A stretch of DNA of 21,463 nucleotides from an uncultured Collinsella sp. (GCA_900758375.1 CAAERJ010000049.1:1-21463), one strand, 5' to 3'. Positions 1 to 9,234 are shown, numbered from the stretch's first letter. Program-made: numbers and translations. The notes: generated by a model not told the origin, from the letters alone.

Positions 1-35
1 CAAGCGGTCGGCGGGGCCATTGTGGCTCTTGACAG

Positions 36-49
36 CGGATTGGGTCATA
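36..49. repeat. 14-bp sequence shared by the two ends of the window
   Basis: CGGATTGGGTCATA at 36-49 recurs as its reverse complement at 21379-21392. In each case it lies next to repeat or RNA-element sequence, so it may be the edge of a further dispersed repeat. Confidence 0.4.
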
Positions 50-56
50 TGAGCGA

Positions 57-196
57 AAGCCCACCAGAGCGAGCAAGGTGCCTTGAAACAAGGCGGCATT
101 GATCTTTTGATCATGCCGCCGAAGTTGAAAGGCAGATTGCCGCTCTGACGGGCTTGCAGCGTCAACTGGTTACGCGGTTTGGCAAAACCGCGTAAC
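57..196 (-). ncRNA. Candidate structured RNA element, copy 1 (3' of hspR)
   Basis: About 140 nt that can fold into a defined structure. The paired segments are an outer 13-bp stem (57-69 with 143-155), an inner 6-bp stem (79-84 with 129-134), an apical hairpin (92-99 plus 101-104 with 109-112 plus 113-120, T100 bulged, 4-nt loop) and a separate 12-bp hairpin (169-180 with 185-196). A second copy at 17520-17658 has the same segment lengths, with different stem sequences that still pair. Conserved unpaired stretches, read on the minus strand, are CGGCAATCTG, CACCTTGCTCG and GACGCTGC. Pairs 63/149 and 64/148 are A-C and C-A on plus but U-G and G-U on minus, so minus is the likely RNA strand. On that strand the 12-bp hairpin starts at the last base of the hspR stop codon. 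The function is unknown. A motif called Collinsella-1 has been described from Collinsella aerofaciens and gut metagenomes; I cannot tell from sequence alone whether this is the same. Confidence 0.72.
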
Positions 197-612
197 TACA
201 AATCCCCTCCGGCGCCCAGCAGCTTGCGCATGACTTGCTCGGGGTTAACTGAGCCGTCGCGCGGGGCCAGGGCGGTGATCTTCTTCTGCATCTTGTACTC
301 GTGCAGCTCGTCCTCGAGCTGGCGCACGCGAGCACGGAGCTTTTCGTTTTCGCGCTCACGCTCCTCGGCACGCTCCTTCATATCGAGGATACGCACCACG
401 CCGGCAAGGTTGATGCCCTCGTCGGTCAGCTGGTTGATGAGCTCCAGGCGCTCGATATCGGCACGCGAATACAGGCGCGTGTTGCCGCCCGAGCGCTGGG
501 GGTTCACCAGGCCCTTGGACTCGTAGACGCGCAGAGTCTGCGGATGCATGCCGGTCAGCTCGGCCGCCACGCTGATCATGTACAGCGGTTTGTTCCTATT
601 GTCCTCGGCCAT
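196..612 (-). CDS. hspR: HspR, MerR-family heat-shock repressor
   Basis: A 138-aa MerR-type regulator and the last gene of the dnaK operon. The N-terminus, with YMISVAAELTGMHPQTLRVYE from about residue 11, is the HspR form of the MerR helix-turn-helix and wing. Residues about 78-115 are rich in Glu, Arg and Lys with heptad spacing, as expected of the MerR dimerisation coiled coil. In other actinobacteria HspR represses the dnaK operon and uses DnaK as co-repressor; the gene order here fits that feedback loop. The ATG at 612 is preceded by AAAGGGG at a usable distance. The stop codon (196-198 on plus) touches the hairpin of the structured RNA element. The length is normal for the family. Confidence 0.93.
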   Translation of the reverse strand: MAEDNRNKPLYMISVAAELTGMHPQTLRVYESKGLVNPQRSGGNTRLYSRADIERLELINQLTDEGINLAGVVRILDMKERAEERERENEKLRARVRQLEDELHEYKMQKKITALAPRDGSVNPEQVMRKLLGAGGDL

Positions 613-684
613 GCTACCTGACCCCTTTCCGTCTCGTTATCGTCCATCATAAGCCCGCGGGCGTGGTCGTGCGCCGCGACCGCC

Positions 685-1650
685 CTAGTACGTCGCCTTG
701 TAACGATTGACCTTCTCGCGATAGTCGCGCGTGTCGGCCTCGCGCAGCTTGGTCATGGCATCGCGCTCGTCATCAGACAGGTTCGTGGGAACCTGCACCT
801 TGATCTCGACGAGCAGCGCACCGGTGCGGCCACGGTGCTTAACGTCGGGCGCGCCCATCTCCTTAAAGCGGAACTTCTTGCCCGTCTGGGTACCCGCGGG
901 CACCTTCAGACGAACCGTCGCACCGCCGGGCGTCGGCACGTCCACCGTGCAGCCGAGCGCCGCCTCATAGACCGAGACCGGTACCTCCATGGTCACGTCG
1001 GCACCTTTACGCTTAAACAGCGGGTGCTCCTCCACGTGCGTGGTCACGACCAGGTCGCCGCGCTCGCCGCCGGCAACGCCATACTCGCCGCGACGCTTGT
1101 AGCGCAGTTTGCCGCCGTCGACCGCACCCGCGGGCACCGAGACCGTAATGGTCTGTTGCTCGCCTGTCGAGGGAATGCGGTAGGTGACCTTGTGCGTCAC
1201 GCCGCGAAACGCGTCCTCGGCCGTCACATCGACGGTCAGCGACAGGTCGCCGCCCTTGCGAGCGCGGCTGCGACCCGCACCCGCACCGGCAGCGCCCGCA
1301 GCCCCGGCGAAACCCGAGCCCCAATCGCTGCCCCAGGCGCCGTTGCCGCTAAAGATGCTGTCGAAGATGTCGCCCCAGCCGCTGGCGCCCGCACCGGCAC
1401 CGTAGCCGCCGCCATACGCGCCGCCCGCGCCCGGCATGCCGCCAAACATGAGCATCTGGTCGTACTCTTTGCGCTTCTTCTCGTCCGAAAGCGTCTCGTA
1501 GGCCTCGCTGATCTCCTTAAACTTGGCCTCGTCACCGCCGGCATCGGGGTGATATTTTTGCGCGAGCTTGCGAAACGCACTCTTAATCTCTTTGTCGGAG
1601 GCGCTCTTGGATACGCCCAGGATGTCATAGAAGGTTTTGCCTGCAGCCAT
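685..1650 (-). CDS. dnaJ: DnaJ/CbpA-type Hsp40 co-chaperone without zinc finger
   Basis: A 321-aa Hsp40 that stimulates the DnaK ATPase and delivers clients. The J domain covers residues 5-70 with the HPD triad at 34-36. A long Gly/Ala/Ser-rich linker follows (about 80-140, GGAYGGGYGAGAG-type), then two beta-sandwich C-terminal domains. The four CxxCxGxG repeats of type I DnaJ are absent and the protein has essentially no cysteine, so it is a type II (DnaJ2/CbpA-like) protein. I chose the ATG at 1650 because AGGAGAGG lies just upstream and MAAGKTFYDILG is the usual family start; an in-frame start 11 codons earlier at 1683 lacks these features. The gene lies between grpE and hspR on the same strand, separated from grpE by a strong GC hairpin. 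Confidence 0.93.
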   Translation of the reverse strand: MAAGKTFYDILGVSKSASDKEIKSAFRKLAQKYHPDAGGDEAKFKEISEAYETLSDEKKRKEYDQMLMFGGMPGAGGAYGGGYGAGAGASGWGDIFDSIFSGNGAWGSDWGSGFAGAAGAAGAGAGRSRARKGGDLSLTVDVTAEDAFRGVTHKVTYRIPSTGEQQTITVSVPAGAVDGGKLRYKRRGEYGVAGGERGDLVVTTHVEEHPLFKRKGADVTMEVPVSVYEAALGCTVDVPTPGGATVRLKVPAGTQTGKKFRFKEMGAPDVKHRGRTGALLVEIKVQVPTNLSDDERDAMTKLREADTRDYREKVNRYKATY

Positions 1651-1723
1651 CGTAGCTCCTCTCCTGTTACGTCCGCCGCCCATGCAGACGACGGCTCATG
1701 CTGTCATATGGCACTAGGCCAGA

Positions 1724-1755
1724 AAGGGCCCCGGGTGTTGCCCCGGGGCCCTTCT
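1724..1755 (-). terminator. GC-rich hairpin between grpE and dnaJ
   Basis: A 12-bp perfect stem (1724-1735 with 742-753 of the same kilobase, i.e. 1742-1753) with a 6-nt loop lies immediately 3' of the grpE stop codon. On the minus strand the stem is followed by TTTCT, only a weak U tract. It may be a partial (read-through) terminator or an RNA-stability element that lowers dnaJ-hspR output relative to dnaK-grpE. It is inferred from sequence only. Confidence 0.6.
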
Positions 1756-1758
1756 CAA

Positions 1759-2601
1759 TTACTCCTCGGTGCTCTCGGCCGTGTCGGCCGTAGCATCCTC
1801 GGGTGCCGCTTCGGGCTCCGGTGCGGGGCGCTTCTCGCCGCCGTAGGTCACCGTCACCATCGCGGAACGCAGAATACGATCCGCCATGCGGTAGCCCTTC
1901 TGGTATACGTCGTTGACGGTCTCGTCATACTGCGATGCGTCCTCGACGCGACCCACAGCCTGGTGCTCGAGCGGATCGAACGCCTCGCCCTTGGGGTCGA
2001 TGGGCTCAACGCCCTCGTGCGCAAACACATCGAGCAGCTTGGCATGTACCGCGTCAACGCCATCGACGAACTGCTTAAAGTCGTCGGAAAGCTCTTGGCT
2101 GCGGGCATGGTCGATCGCGCGCTCGATATCGTCGATCACCGGCAACAGCGCGGTGACGAGCTTCTCGGTCGCGCGCTCGCGCTCGGCGATGCGCTCGTTG
2201 GCGGTGCGGCGACGGAAGTTCTCCCAGTCGGCCTGCAGACGAGCGGTGCGCTCGGTAGCGTCCTTCGCCTTGTCCTCGGCGGCCTTCTGAGCCTCTGCCG
2301 CAGCATCGAGCTCATTGCGCACGTCGGCAAGCTCCTTTTGGGCCTGCTCGAACTTGAGCTTAAAGTCGTTGTCGGCGGCTTCCTCACCGGCGCGGATAGC
2401 GGCTTCCACCATCTCGTCCTCGGTCATCGTCGCCTCCTTGTTGGAATCCTCTACCTGGTTCTCGGCAGCCTCGGCGGCCGGGGCCTCATTGACCTCGGTA
2501 TCGTCTGCGGCCTCTACGGGAATCTTCACGTCCTTCTCCTCAGAGTCAACGGGGGCGGCGCCGGCGGCAGCCGCCTCCGTGCGAGCTTTACGGGCGGACA
2601 T
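1759..2601 (-). CDS. grpE: GrpE nucleotide-exchange factor
   Basis: A 280-aa GrpE, which releases ADP from DnaK. It has an unusually long acidic, Ala/Glu-rich N-terminal extension (about residues 1-75). The coiled-coil helices follow (AQKELADVRNELDAAAEA onwards), then the family core with LQADWENFRRR and the C-terminal beta domain carrying the GrpE signature (YQKGYRMADRILRSAMVTV, around residues 230-250). A second acidic, disordered tail ends the protein. The ATG at 2601 is 2 nt from the dnaK stop codon, suggesting translational coupling, with GAGGA inside the dnaK tail as ribosome-binding site. The length exceeds the usual 180-220 aa because of the two low-complexity ends. Confidence 0.95.
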   Translation of the reverse strand: MSARKARTEAAAAGAAPVDSEEKDVKIPVEAADDTEVNEAPAAEAAENQVEDSNKEATMTEDEMVEAAIRAGEEAADNDFKLKFEQAQKELADVRNELDAAAEAQKAAEDKAKDATERTARLQADWENFRRRTANERIAERERATEKLVTALLPVIDDIERAIDHARSQELSDDFKQFVDGVDAVHAKLLDVFAHEGVEPIDPKGEAFDPLEHQAVGRVEDASQYDETVNDVYQKGYRMADRILRSAMVTVTYGGEKRPAPEPEAAPEDATADTAESTEE

Positions 2602-2603
2602 GA

Positions 2604-4496
<1,893 letters not shown>

Positions 4497-4916
4497 TAGA
4501 AATTCCCTCTCTCTTGTGCGTTCGCGCCGCCTCGACGGTCTTTCGCGCGGCGCTTCGGCTTGTCTTTCAGGATGTAGTGTATCCCCTTATGGGCCGGAAT
4601 ATACAAAATCTAAGTCAATTCATATAAGATTTCTTATCTCTGAGAGTTTAGGTTCTTAAATGCGCAGGTAGATGCGCTGATTGAGTTCTCGGCAAATCTA
4701 TCGAGATCTATGTAGAGTTGACTGAGGTGTGAGCCTGAAACTGTGTCCCGTTTTGGACGTGGATTACGGGATGCGGTTTCCGCAAGCACGCTCAATCGCC
4801 CTATATTACGAGTCAGCTTTAGCTAACATTTACGCAGCTCACCGGCCCCACCTGCGCGTTTTTTAGTAAACCTTGGCATACTCGGCGAACGGTATGAAGA
4901 TGCCGGCCAGAGGGTA
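4497..4916. other. Long intergenic region between dnaK and the ferredoxin gene
   Basis: About 420 nt without a convincing gene. It contains the dnaK leader and upstream palindrome, then two adjacent short hairpins (4746-4751 with 4766-4771, and 4772-4776 with 4780-4784). Near 4794-4807 there is a TATATT preceded at 18 nt by TTCCGC. About 50 nt further on a weak 5-bp stem (4833-4837 with 4852-4856 region) runs into a T6 tract at 4859-4864. This could be a short transcript or leader on the plus strand, but I do not recognise any known RNA family here. Confidence 0.35.
4624..4637. promoter_or_regulatory. Palindrome in the dnaK upstream region
   Basis: A perfect inverted repeat, ATAAGA-TT-TCTTAT, lies in the most AT-rich part of the region upstream of dnaK, about 130 bp before its start codon. 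A related half (AGGTTCTTAA) lies about 15 bp to the right. It could be an operator or part of the dnaK promoter. I could not fix -35 and -10 boxes with confidence, and neither HAIR (CTTGAGT-N7-ACTCAAG) nor CIRCE is present. Confidence 0.3.
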
Positions 4917-4944
4917 TTGCAAACGGTCGCTCCCGTGGTATGTT
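4917..4944 (+). promoter_or_regulatory. Predicted sigma70-type promoter of the ferredoxin gene
   Basis: TTGCAA (4917-4922), a 16-nt spacer and TATGTT (4939-4944) lie about 60 bp before the ferredoxin start codon. The match to the -35/-10 consensus and the position both fit. Confidence 0.6.
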
Positions 4945-5005
4945 TTTGCCCGAATCAAACCGGCGCGCATCGTCTGTAGCGTCGGTCAACAGAGAGGAAA
5001 CTACC

Positions 5006-5191
5006 ATGGCTCATCCCGTAATTGATGCCGACGAGTGCATCGCTTGTGGCGTTTGCGTCGACACCTGCCCCGCTGGCGTTCTGGAGCTCCAGGACGTCGC
5101 TACCGTCGCTGACGAGGACTCCTGCGTCGCCTGTGGCGCTTGCCAGGACGCTTGCCCCGCTGGCGCGATCACCGAGATCGTCGAGGAGTAA
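5006..5191 (+). CDS. 2[4Fe-4S] bacterial-type ferredoxin
   Basis: A 61-aa clostridial-type ferredoxin, a small cytosolic electron carrier at low potential. The two cluster motifs are complete: C11-x2-C14-x2-C17-x3-C21-P and C40-x2-C43-x2-C46-x3-C50-P, with the normal pseudo-two-fold repeat. I chose the ATG at 5006 because AGAGGAAA precedes it and MAHPVIDADECIACG is the typical start; an upstream in-frame ATG at 4940 would add 22 residues unlike the family and overlaps the predicted -10. The gene is monocistronic, with its own promoter and a strong terminator after it. In anaerobes such ferredoxins serve oxidoreductases and hydrogenases; the partner cannot be read from this context. Confidence 0.96.
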   Translation: MAHPVIDADECIACGVCVDTCPAGVLELQDVATVADEDSCVACGACQDACPAGAITEIVEE

Positions 5192-5230
5192 CAACTCCCC
5201 ACTTGCACACTCAAAAGTACACCGTGCACA

Positions 5231-5268
5231 AAAAGGAGGCCTCCGCATCGCCGCGGAGGCCTCCTTTT
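5231..5268. terminator. Bidirectional rho-independent terminator
   Basis: A perfect 16-bp stem (5231-5246 with 5253-5268) closes a 6-nt loop. T runs flank the stem on both strands, so it can end both the ferredoxin transcript (plus) and the nadA-nadB-nadC-niaR transcript (minus), which converge here. Confidence 0.9.
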
Positions 5269-5281
5269 GCATTCGTCGTTA

Positions 5282-5827
5282 CTAGGACAGGTCGTCTTCG
5301 TAGGGCATCAGGTCTGCCAGATAGCCCTTCTCCTTGAGTATGGCCTCGATCTCGTCGAGAGTCTGCTCGTCCTCCGCCGCGATGCGATGGAAGTGATAGC
5401 CGCTCGTCACCGTTAGTAGCGGGAAACTCTTGCCGCTCTCGATATCGTGCAGGTAGCGCTCAACATCGCGACGATTGCGGATGTCCAGGTCGGCCGTGAT
5501 CTTACCGTACACGCGGTGATTGACGATCACGTTGAGCACGGCGCCTCCGGCGTCGACGATACTCGTGAGCTCATCGCCCGCCTGCTCCACGCCGTGGCGA
5601 ACCTTGACCAGGCGCGTGGGCACAGCGGGGCTGCTGGGGGCCTCCTGCAGCACGTAGCCGCGGTTGGTCGCCACGATATCGTGCCCATCGGCGCGCAGCA
5701 GGGCGATGTCTTGCACGACAATCTGGCGGCTCACGCCCACCTCACGAGCAAGCGCACTGCCCGAGACGGGGTCTTTGGCTCGCTCGAGCACGCCCATGAT
5801 GGCACGGCGACGCTCGCGGGCGTCCAT
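5282..5827 (-). CDS. niaR: NiaR, niacin-responsive repressor (HTH plus 3H domain)
   Basis: A 181-aa transcription repressor of NAD synthesis and niacin uptake genes. An HTH_11-type winged helix fills residues about 1-60 (ALAREVGVSRQIVVQDIALL). The 3H ligand domain follows with H78 and E86 (VRHGVEQAGDE), H104 (VNHRVYG) and H145/H147 (GYHFHRI). These match the metal and ligand residues of the family. The start ATG overlaps the nadC stop by one base (TAATG), so the two are translationally coupled. It is the last gene of nadABC, giving likely autoregulation through the palindrome upstream of nadA. Confidence 0.94.
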   Translation of the reverse strand: MDARERRRAIMGVLERAKDPVSGSALAREVGVSRQIVVQDIALLRADGHDIVATNRGYVLQEAPSSPAVPTRLVKVRHGVEQAGDELTSIVDAGGAVLNVIVNHRVYGKITADLDIRNRRDVERYLHDIESGKSFPLLTVTSGYHFHRIAAEDEQTLDEIEAILKEKGYLADLMPYEDDLS

Positions 5828-6687
5828 TATTTACCGTCCAGCAGACGCAGGTGCTTAAGCGAGAGGTCGAGAATCGGCGCAGAGTGCGTCAATGCCCCCG
5901 AGCTAATAAAGTCAACGCCCAGGTCGGCGAGCGCGCGGATATTGCTGGCGTCCACGTTGCCCGAGCACTCGGTCTTGGCGCGACCGGCGATAAGCTCAAT
6001 CGCGGCAGCCATGTCGTCGTGGGTCATGTTGTCGAGCATGATGATGTCGGCACCGGCCTCCACGGCCTCGCGTACCATGTCCAGGTTCTCGCACTCGATC
6101 TCGACCGTCGCGGTAAACGACGCATGGGCGCGCGCCATCTCAATCGCGCGTGCCACGCCACCGGCGGCGTCGATGTGGTTGTCCTTGAGCATGACAGCCG
6201 TCGACAGGTTATAGCGGTGGTTGCTGCCACCGCCGATCTCGACCGCGGCCTTCTCAAAGACGCGCATGCCCGGCGTGGTCTTGCGTGTGTCGACGAGCAC
6301 GGTCTTGGTGTCCTCGAGCGCAGCTGCCATCCGATGCGTGTAAGTAGCGATGCCGCTCATGCGCTGCAGGTAGTTGAGCGCCACGCGCTCGCCCGAAAGC
6401 AGTACGCGCGCGTCGCCGCGCACTTGGCCCACGTGGTCGCCGGCGTGCACCTCATCGCCATCGACGACATCAAACAGCACCGAGCTCTGCGGATCCAGCA
6501 ACTCAAAGGTGCGAGCGAACACGTCCAGGCCGGCGATGATGCCATCGGCCTTGGCGATGAGCTCCACCGTGGCGGGACGCGCCGTGGGGCACACGCTCGC
6601 CGTGCTCACGTCCTCAAACGTAATATCCTCGCGCAGGGCCTGCAGGATCAGATCATCGACGACGAGCTTCATGGTAATGGGATTCAT
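5827..6687 (-). CDS. nadC: NadC, quinolinate phosphoribosyltransferase (decarboxylating)
   Basis: A 286-aa enzyme that turns quinolinate and PRPP into nicotinate mononucleotide, CO2 and pyrophosphate, the third step of de novo NAD synthesis. The hallmark stretch DTRKTTPGMRVFEKAAV...GGGSNHRYNLSTAVMLKDNHI is intact, and DIIMLDNM of the phosphate-binding barrel follows. The length is normal. The ATG at 6687 has GGAGGAG 6 nt upstream, inside the end of nadB, and the gap to the nadB stop is 3 nt. An internal ATG five codons later is possible but has no better ribosome-binding site. Confidence 0.97.
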   Translation of the reverse strand: MNPITMKLVVDDLILQALREDITFEDVSTASVCPTARPATVELIAKADGIIAGLDVFARTFELLDPQSSVLFDVVDGDEVHAGDHVGQVRGDARVLLSGERVALNYLQRMSGIATYTHRMAAALEDTKTVLVDTRKTTPGMRVFEKAAVEIGGGSNHRYNLSTAVMLKDNHIDAAGGVARAIEMARAHASFTATVEIECENLDMVREAVEAGADIIMLDNMTHDDMAAAIELIAGRAKTECSGNVDASNIRALADLGVDFISSGALTHSAPILDLSLKHLRLLDGK

Positions 6688-6690
6688 GGT

Positions 6691-8067
6691 CTACTCCTCC
6701 ATGGCCTGCGTGCCGGCGGCACGGGCCAAATCATCGATTGCCAGGGTGTCGGCGCTCAGGGCGCGATGACGGCCATCGAGCGCGGGATCGCCCGCCTGCT
6801 CTACGACCAGTGACTCGCCGGTACGCATGTACCACGCGGCGCGGCGACCCCAGACCAGTGCCTCGAGCAGGCTGTTTGATGCAAGGCGGTTCTTGCCGTG
6901 AACGCCGTTGCAGGCCGTCTCGCCCGCGGCGTAGAGCTCGGGCATCGAAGTGCGGCCGTCCTTGTCGACCCACACGCCGCCCATAAAGTAGTGCTGCGTG
7001 GGCGTAACGGGAATGGGCTCGTCCAGGATGTCGCGGCCGTCCTCCAGGCAGCGTGCGCGGATGTTGGCGAAGTGCCCGGTCACCACGTCGCGCTCGACGG
7101 GGGCAAAGCTCAGCCACTCGTGCTCGGTGCCGTCCTGCTTCATCTGCTCGCGAATGGCGGCGGCGACCACATCGCGCGGCTGGAGCTCATCGGTAAAGCG
7201 CTCGCCGGCGGCGTTGAGCAAAATCGCGCCCTCGCCGCGGCAGCTCTCGCTGATCAGGAAGGTACGGCCCGGCTGCGGCGAGAACAGCCCCGTGGGGTGA
7301 ATCTGCACGTAGTCCAGGTGCTCCATCTTAATGCCATGCTCCTGAGCGATGTAGCAGGCATCGCCCGTGAGCTGCGGGTAGTTGGTCGAATGGTCGTATA
7401 CGCCGCCGATGCCGCCCGTCGCCCACAGCGTATGGCGAGCATGAATCTCAAACGGCCCGCCGGTATGCACGCCCTCGGCGGCATTTGCGAGCTCGTCGGC
7501 GGGACGGACCGAATCGCCCTCGTCCACGGCAACAGCGACGACACCAGTGCACACCGTGGCCCCATCGCGCTCGGCCGTGAGGATGTCAGTCATGGCCACG
7601 TGCTCAAGAATCTGCACGTTGTCCAGCTTGCGGACGGCCTGGAGCAGCTTGGTCGTGATCTCCTTGCCCGTAATGTCGGCATGGAAGGCGATGCGCGGGC
7701 AGCTGTGCGCGCCCTCGCGGGTAAAGTCGAGGCCGCCATCGGCCTTGCGCTCAAAGTCCACGCCCATCGCCAGCAGGTCGTTGATGACCGAGCGGCTCGA
7801 GCGGATCATAATGTCTACGCTCTCGCGGCGGTTCTCGTAGTGACCGGCGTGCATGGTGTCCTCAAAGAAGGCATCGTAGTCCGAGCCCTCGGGCAGCACG
7901 CAGATGCCGCCCTGCGCGAGCATCGAATCGCACTCGTCGGCCGCACCCTTGGAGAGCATGATCACGCGCGTGCTCGTCGGCAGATTGAGAGCCGCATACA
8001 GGCCTGCCACGCCGCAGCCGGCAATGACGACATCGCACTCCATGTCGGGGTATTGCTTAGTTTCCAC
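6691..8067 (-). CDS. nadB: NadB, L-aspartate oxidase
   Basis: An FAD enzyme oxidising L-aspartate to iminoaspartate, the substrate of NadA. With the GTG start it is 458 aa. Visible features are the N-terminal dinucleotide fold CDVVIAGCGVAGLYAAL, LAQGGI, CPRIAFHADITGKEI, VQIHPTGLF, SCRGEGAILLNAAGERF, and GVHGKNRLASNSLLEALVWGRRAA near the C-terminus. All belong to the fumarate reductase/aspartate oxidase family. I chose GTG at 8067 because GGAGAGG lies 6 nt before it. An in-frame ATG at 8112 has no Shine-Dalgarno sequence and adds 15 unconserved residues; ATG at 8043 is a shorter alternative. The gene sits between nadA and nadC in one transcription unit. Confidence 0.95.
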   Translation of the reverse strand: METKQYPDMECDVVIAGCGVAGLYAALNLPTSTRVIMLSKGAADECDSMLAQGGICVLPEGSDYDAFFEDTMHAGHYENRRESVDIMIRSSRSVINDLLAMGVDFERKADGGLDFTREGAHSCPRIAFHADITGKEITTKLLQAVRKLDNVQILEHVAMTDILTAERDGATVCTGVVAVAVDEGDSVRPADELANAAEGVHTGGPFEIHARHTLWATGGIGGVYDHSTNYPQLTGDACYIAQEHGIKMEHLDYVQIHPTGLFSPQPGRTFLISESCRGEGAILLNAAGERFTDELQPRDVVAAAIREQMKQDGTEHEWLSFAPVERDVVTGHFANIRARCLEDGRDILDEPIPVTPTQHYFMGGVWVDKDGRTSMPELYAAGETACNGVHGKNRLASNSLLEALVWGRRAAWYMRTGESLVVEQAGDPALDGRHRALSADTLAIDDLARAAGTQAMEE

Positions 8068-8123
8068 AGGAATCCTCTCCCTTGTAATGTGGCATAAGGG
8101 ATGGTCCCTCATGCCATATTGGC

Positions 8124-9149
8124 TTAGCGCGCCGCGTATTCGAGCATGCGGTCGAGTGTGAGCTTAGCCTGGTCGGCGGCCTCGTCCGACACGCCGATCT
8201 GCACCTCGCCCTCTCCCGTCTCCAGGCAGCGCACGAGCTTTTCGAGCGTGATGAGATCCATGTTGACGCAGGTGGGCTGCACCGCGGGGAAGTAGAACTT
8301 TTTGCCGGTGCCCTGGCAGCGGCGCTCGAGCTCGTAGAGCACGCCGCGGACCGTCACGATGATGAACTCGCTGGCGTCCGACTCCTCGGCATACTTGATG
8401 ATGCCGGCGGTGGAGCCGATGTAGTCGGCCTCGGCCAACACGTCGGCCTTGCACTCGGGGTGCGCCAGTACGAGCGCGTCGGGATGTGCCTCCTGCGCAT
8501 CGACGATCTGCTCGACGGTGATGATGTGGTGGCGCGGGCAGTAGCCCTTGTTAAGCAGGACGTGCTTTTGCGGCACCTGCTCGGCTACGAAGCGACCGAG
8601 GTTTTGGTCGGGAATGAACAGGACGTGCTGCTGCGGCAGCTCGGACACGATCTTGACAGCGTTGGAGCTGGTGACGCACACATCACTCCAGCTCTTGATC
8701 TCGACTGTGGAGTTGACGTAGCAGACGACAGCAAGGTCGTCACCGTACTCGGCGCGGGCGGCGTCGACCGTCTCGCGCTTGACCATGTGAGCCATGGGGC
8801 AATCCGCGCCCGGCTCGGGCAGCAGCACGGTCTTGGTGGGGTTGAGCAGCTTGGCACTCTCGCCCATAAACTCCACGCCGCACAGCACGATAGTCTGCTG
8901 CGGCAGGCTCTTGGCGAGCTTTGCCAGGTAGAAGCTGTCGCCGACGTAATCGGCCACAGCCTGGACCTCGGGTGCCACGTAATAGTGTGCCAGGATCACC
9001 GCGTCGCGTTTGGTTTTAAGTTGTTGAATGGCCTCGACGAGCTCTGCGGGCACCAATGCCGCGCGCTCCGTTGCCGTCGTTGCCGATGCCAGGCCGGCCG
9101 CAATGTCGCGTGCAAGCTCCGATGCATCCATGTTCGCGCTCTGTGCCAT
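8124..9149 (-). CDS. nadA: NadA, quinolinate synthase
   Basis: A 341-aa [4Fe-4S] enzyme condensing iminoaspartate with dihydroxyacetone phosphate to quinolinate. The three cluster ligands can be assigned from family spacing as C117 (PGADCPMAH), C204 (NKGYCPRHH) and C294 (QPTCVNM). Other conserved parts are ILAHYYVAPEVQ, GVEFMGESAKLLNP, YVNSTVEIK and ADYIGSTAGII. ATG at 9149 is preceded by GAGAGGGG; a TTG one codon upstream is less likely. It is the first gene of nadA-nadB-nadC-niaR and has a promoter embedded in a palindromic operator. Confidence 0.97.
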   Translation of the reverse strand: MAQSANMDASELARDIAAGLASATTATERAALVPAELVEAIQQLKTKRDAVILAHYYVAPEVQAVADYVGDSFYLAKLAKSLPQQTIVLCGVEFMGESAKLLNPTKTVLLPEPGADCPMAHMVKRETVDAARAEYGDDLAVVCYVNSTVEIKSWSDVCVTSSNAVKIVSELPQQHVLFIPDQNLGRFVAEQVPQKHVLLNKGYCPRHHIITVEQIVDAQEAHPDALVLAHPECKADVLAEADYIGSTAGIIKYAEESDASEFIIVTVRGVLYELERRCQGTGKKFYFPAVQPTCVNMDLITLEKLVRCLETGEGEVQIGVSDEAADQAKLTLDRMLEYAAR

Positions 9150-9184
9150 CAAGGCCCCTCTCTTTTGGCGAATCTTGGAGCTTT

Positions 9185-9234
9185 AGTATGACACCTAGGT
9201 TTACAGCTGACAAGACAGCTGTAAACCTAGGTGT
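9185..9234 (-). promoter_or_regulatory. nadA promoter inside a palindromic operator (probable NiaR site)
   Basis: On the minus strand TTGTCA (9208-9213), a 17-nt spacer and CATACT (9185-9190) form a good sigma70-like promoter. Superimposed on it is an 18-bp perfect inverted repeat (arms 9191-9208 and 9217-9234, 8-nt spacer). The centre reads ACAGCTGTCTTGTCAGCTGT, which resembles the TGTC-rich palindromes bound by NiaR in Firmicutes. Because niaR closes this operon, autorepression by promoter occlusion is the natural reading. NiaR binding is inferred. Confidence 0.8.

Noticed and set aside
169..196. The 12-bp GTTACGCGGTT hairpin as an ordinary rho-independent terminator of hspR
   Set aside because: No T tract follows it, and the same hairpin recurs at 17632-17658 as part of a larger conserved structure.
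4640..4870. 6S RNA or another known housekeeping RNA in the dnaK-ferredoxin gap
   Set aside because: Short hairpins are present, but there is no long central-bubble hairpin or other pattern that identifies a known family.
8068..8112. Longer nadB start at ATG 8112
   Set aside because: No Shine-Dalgarno sequence precedes it and the added residues are unlike the family; GTG 8067 has a strong site.
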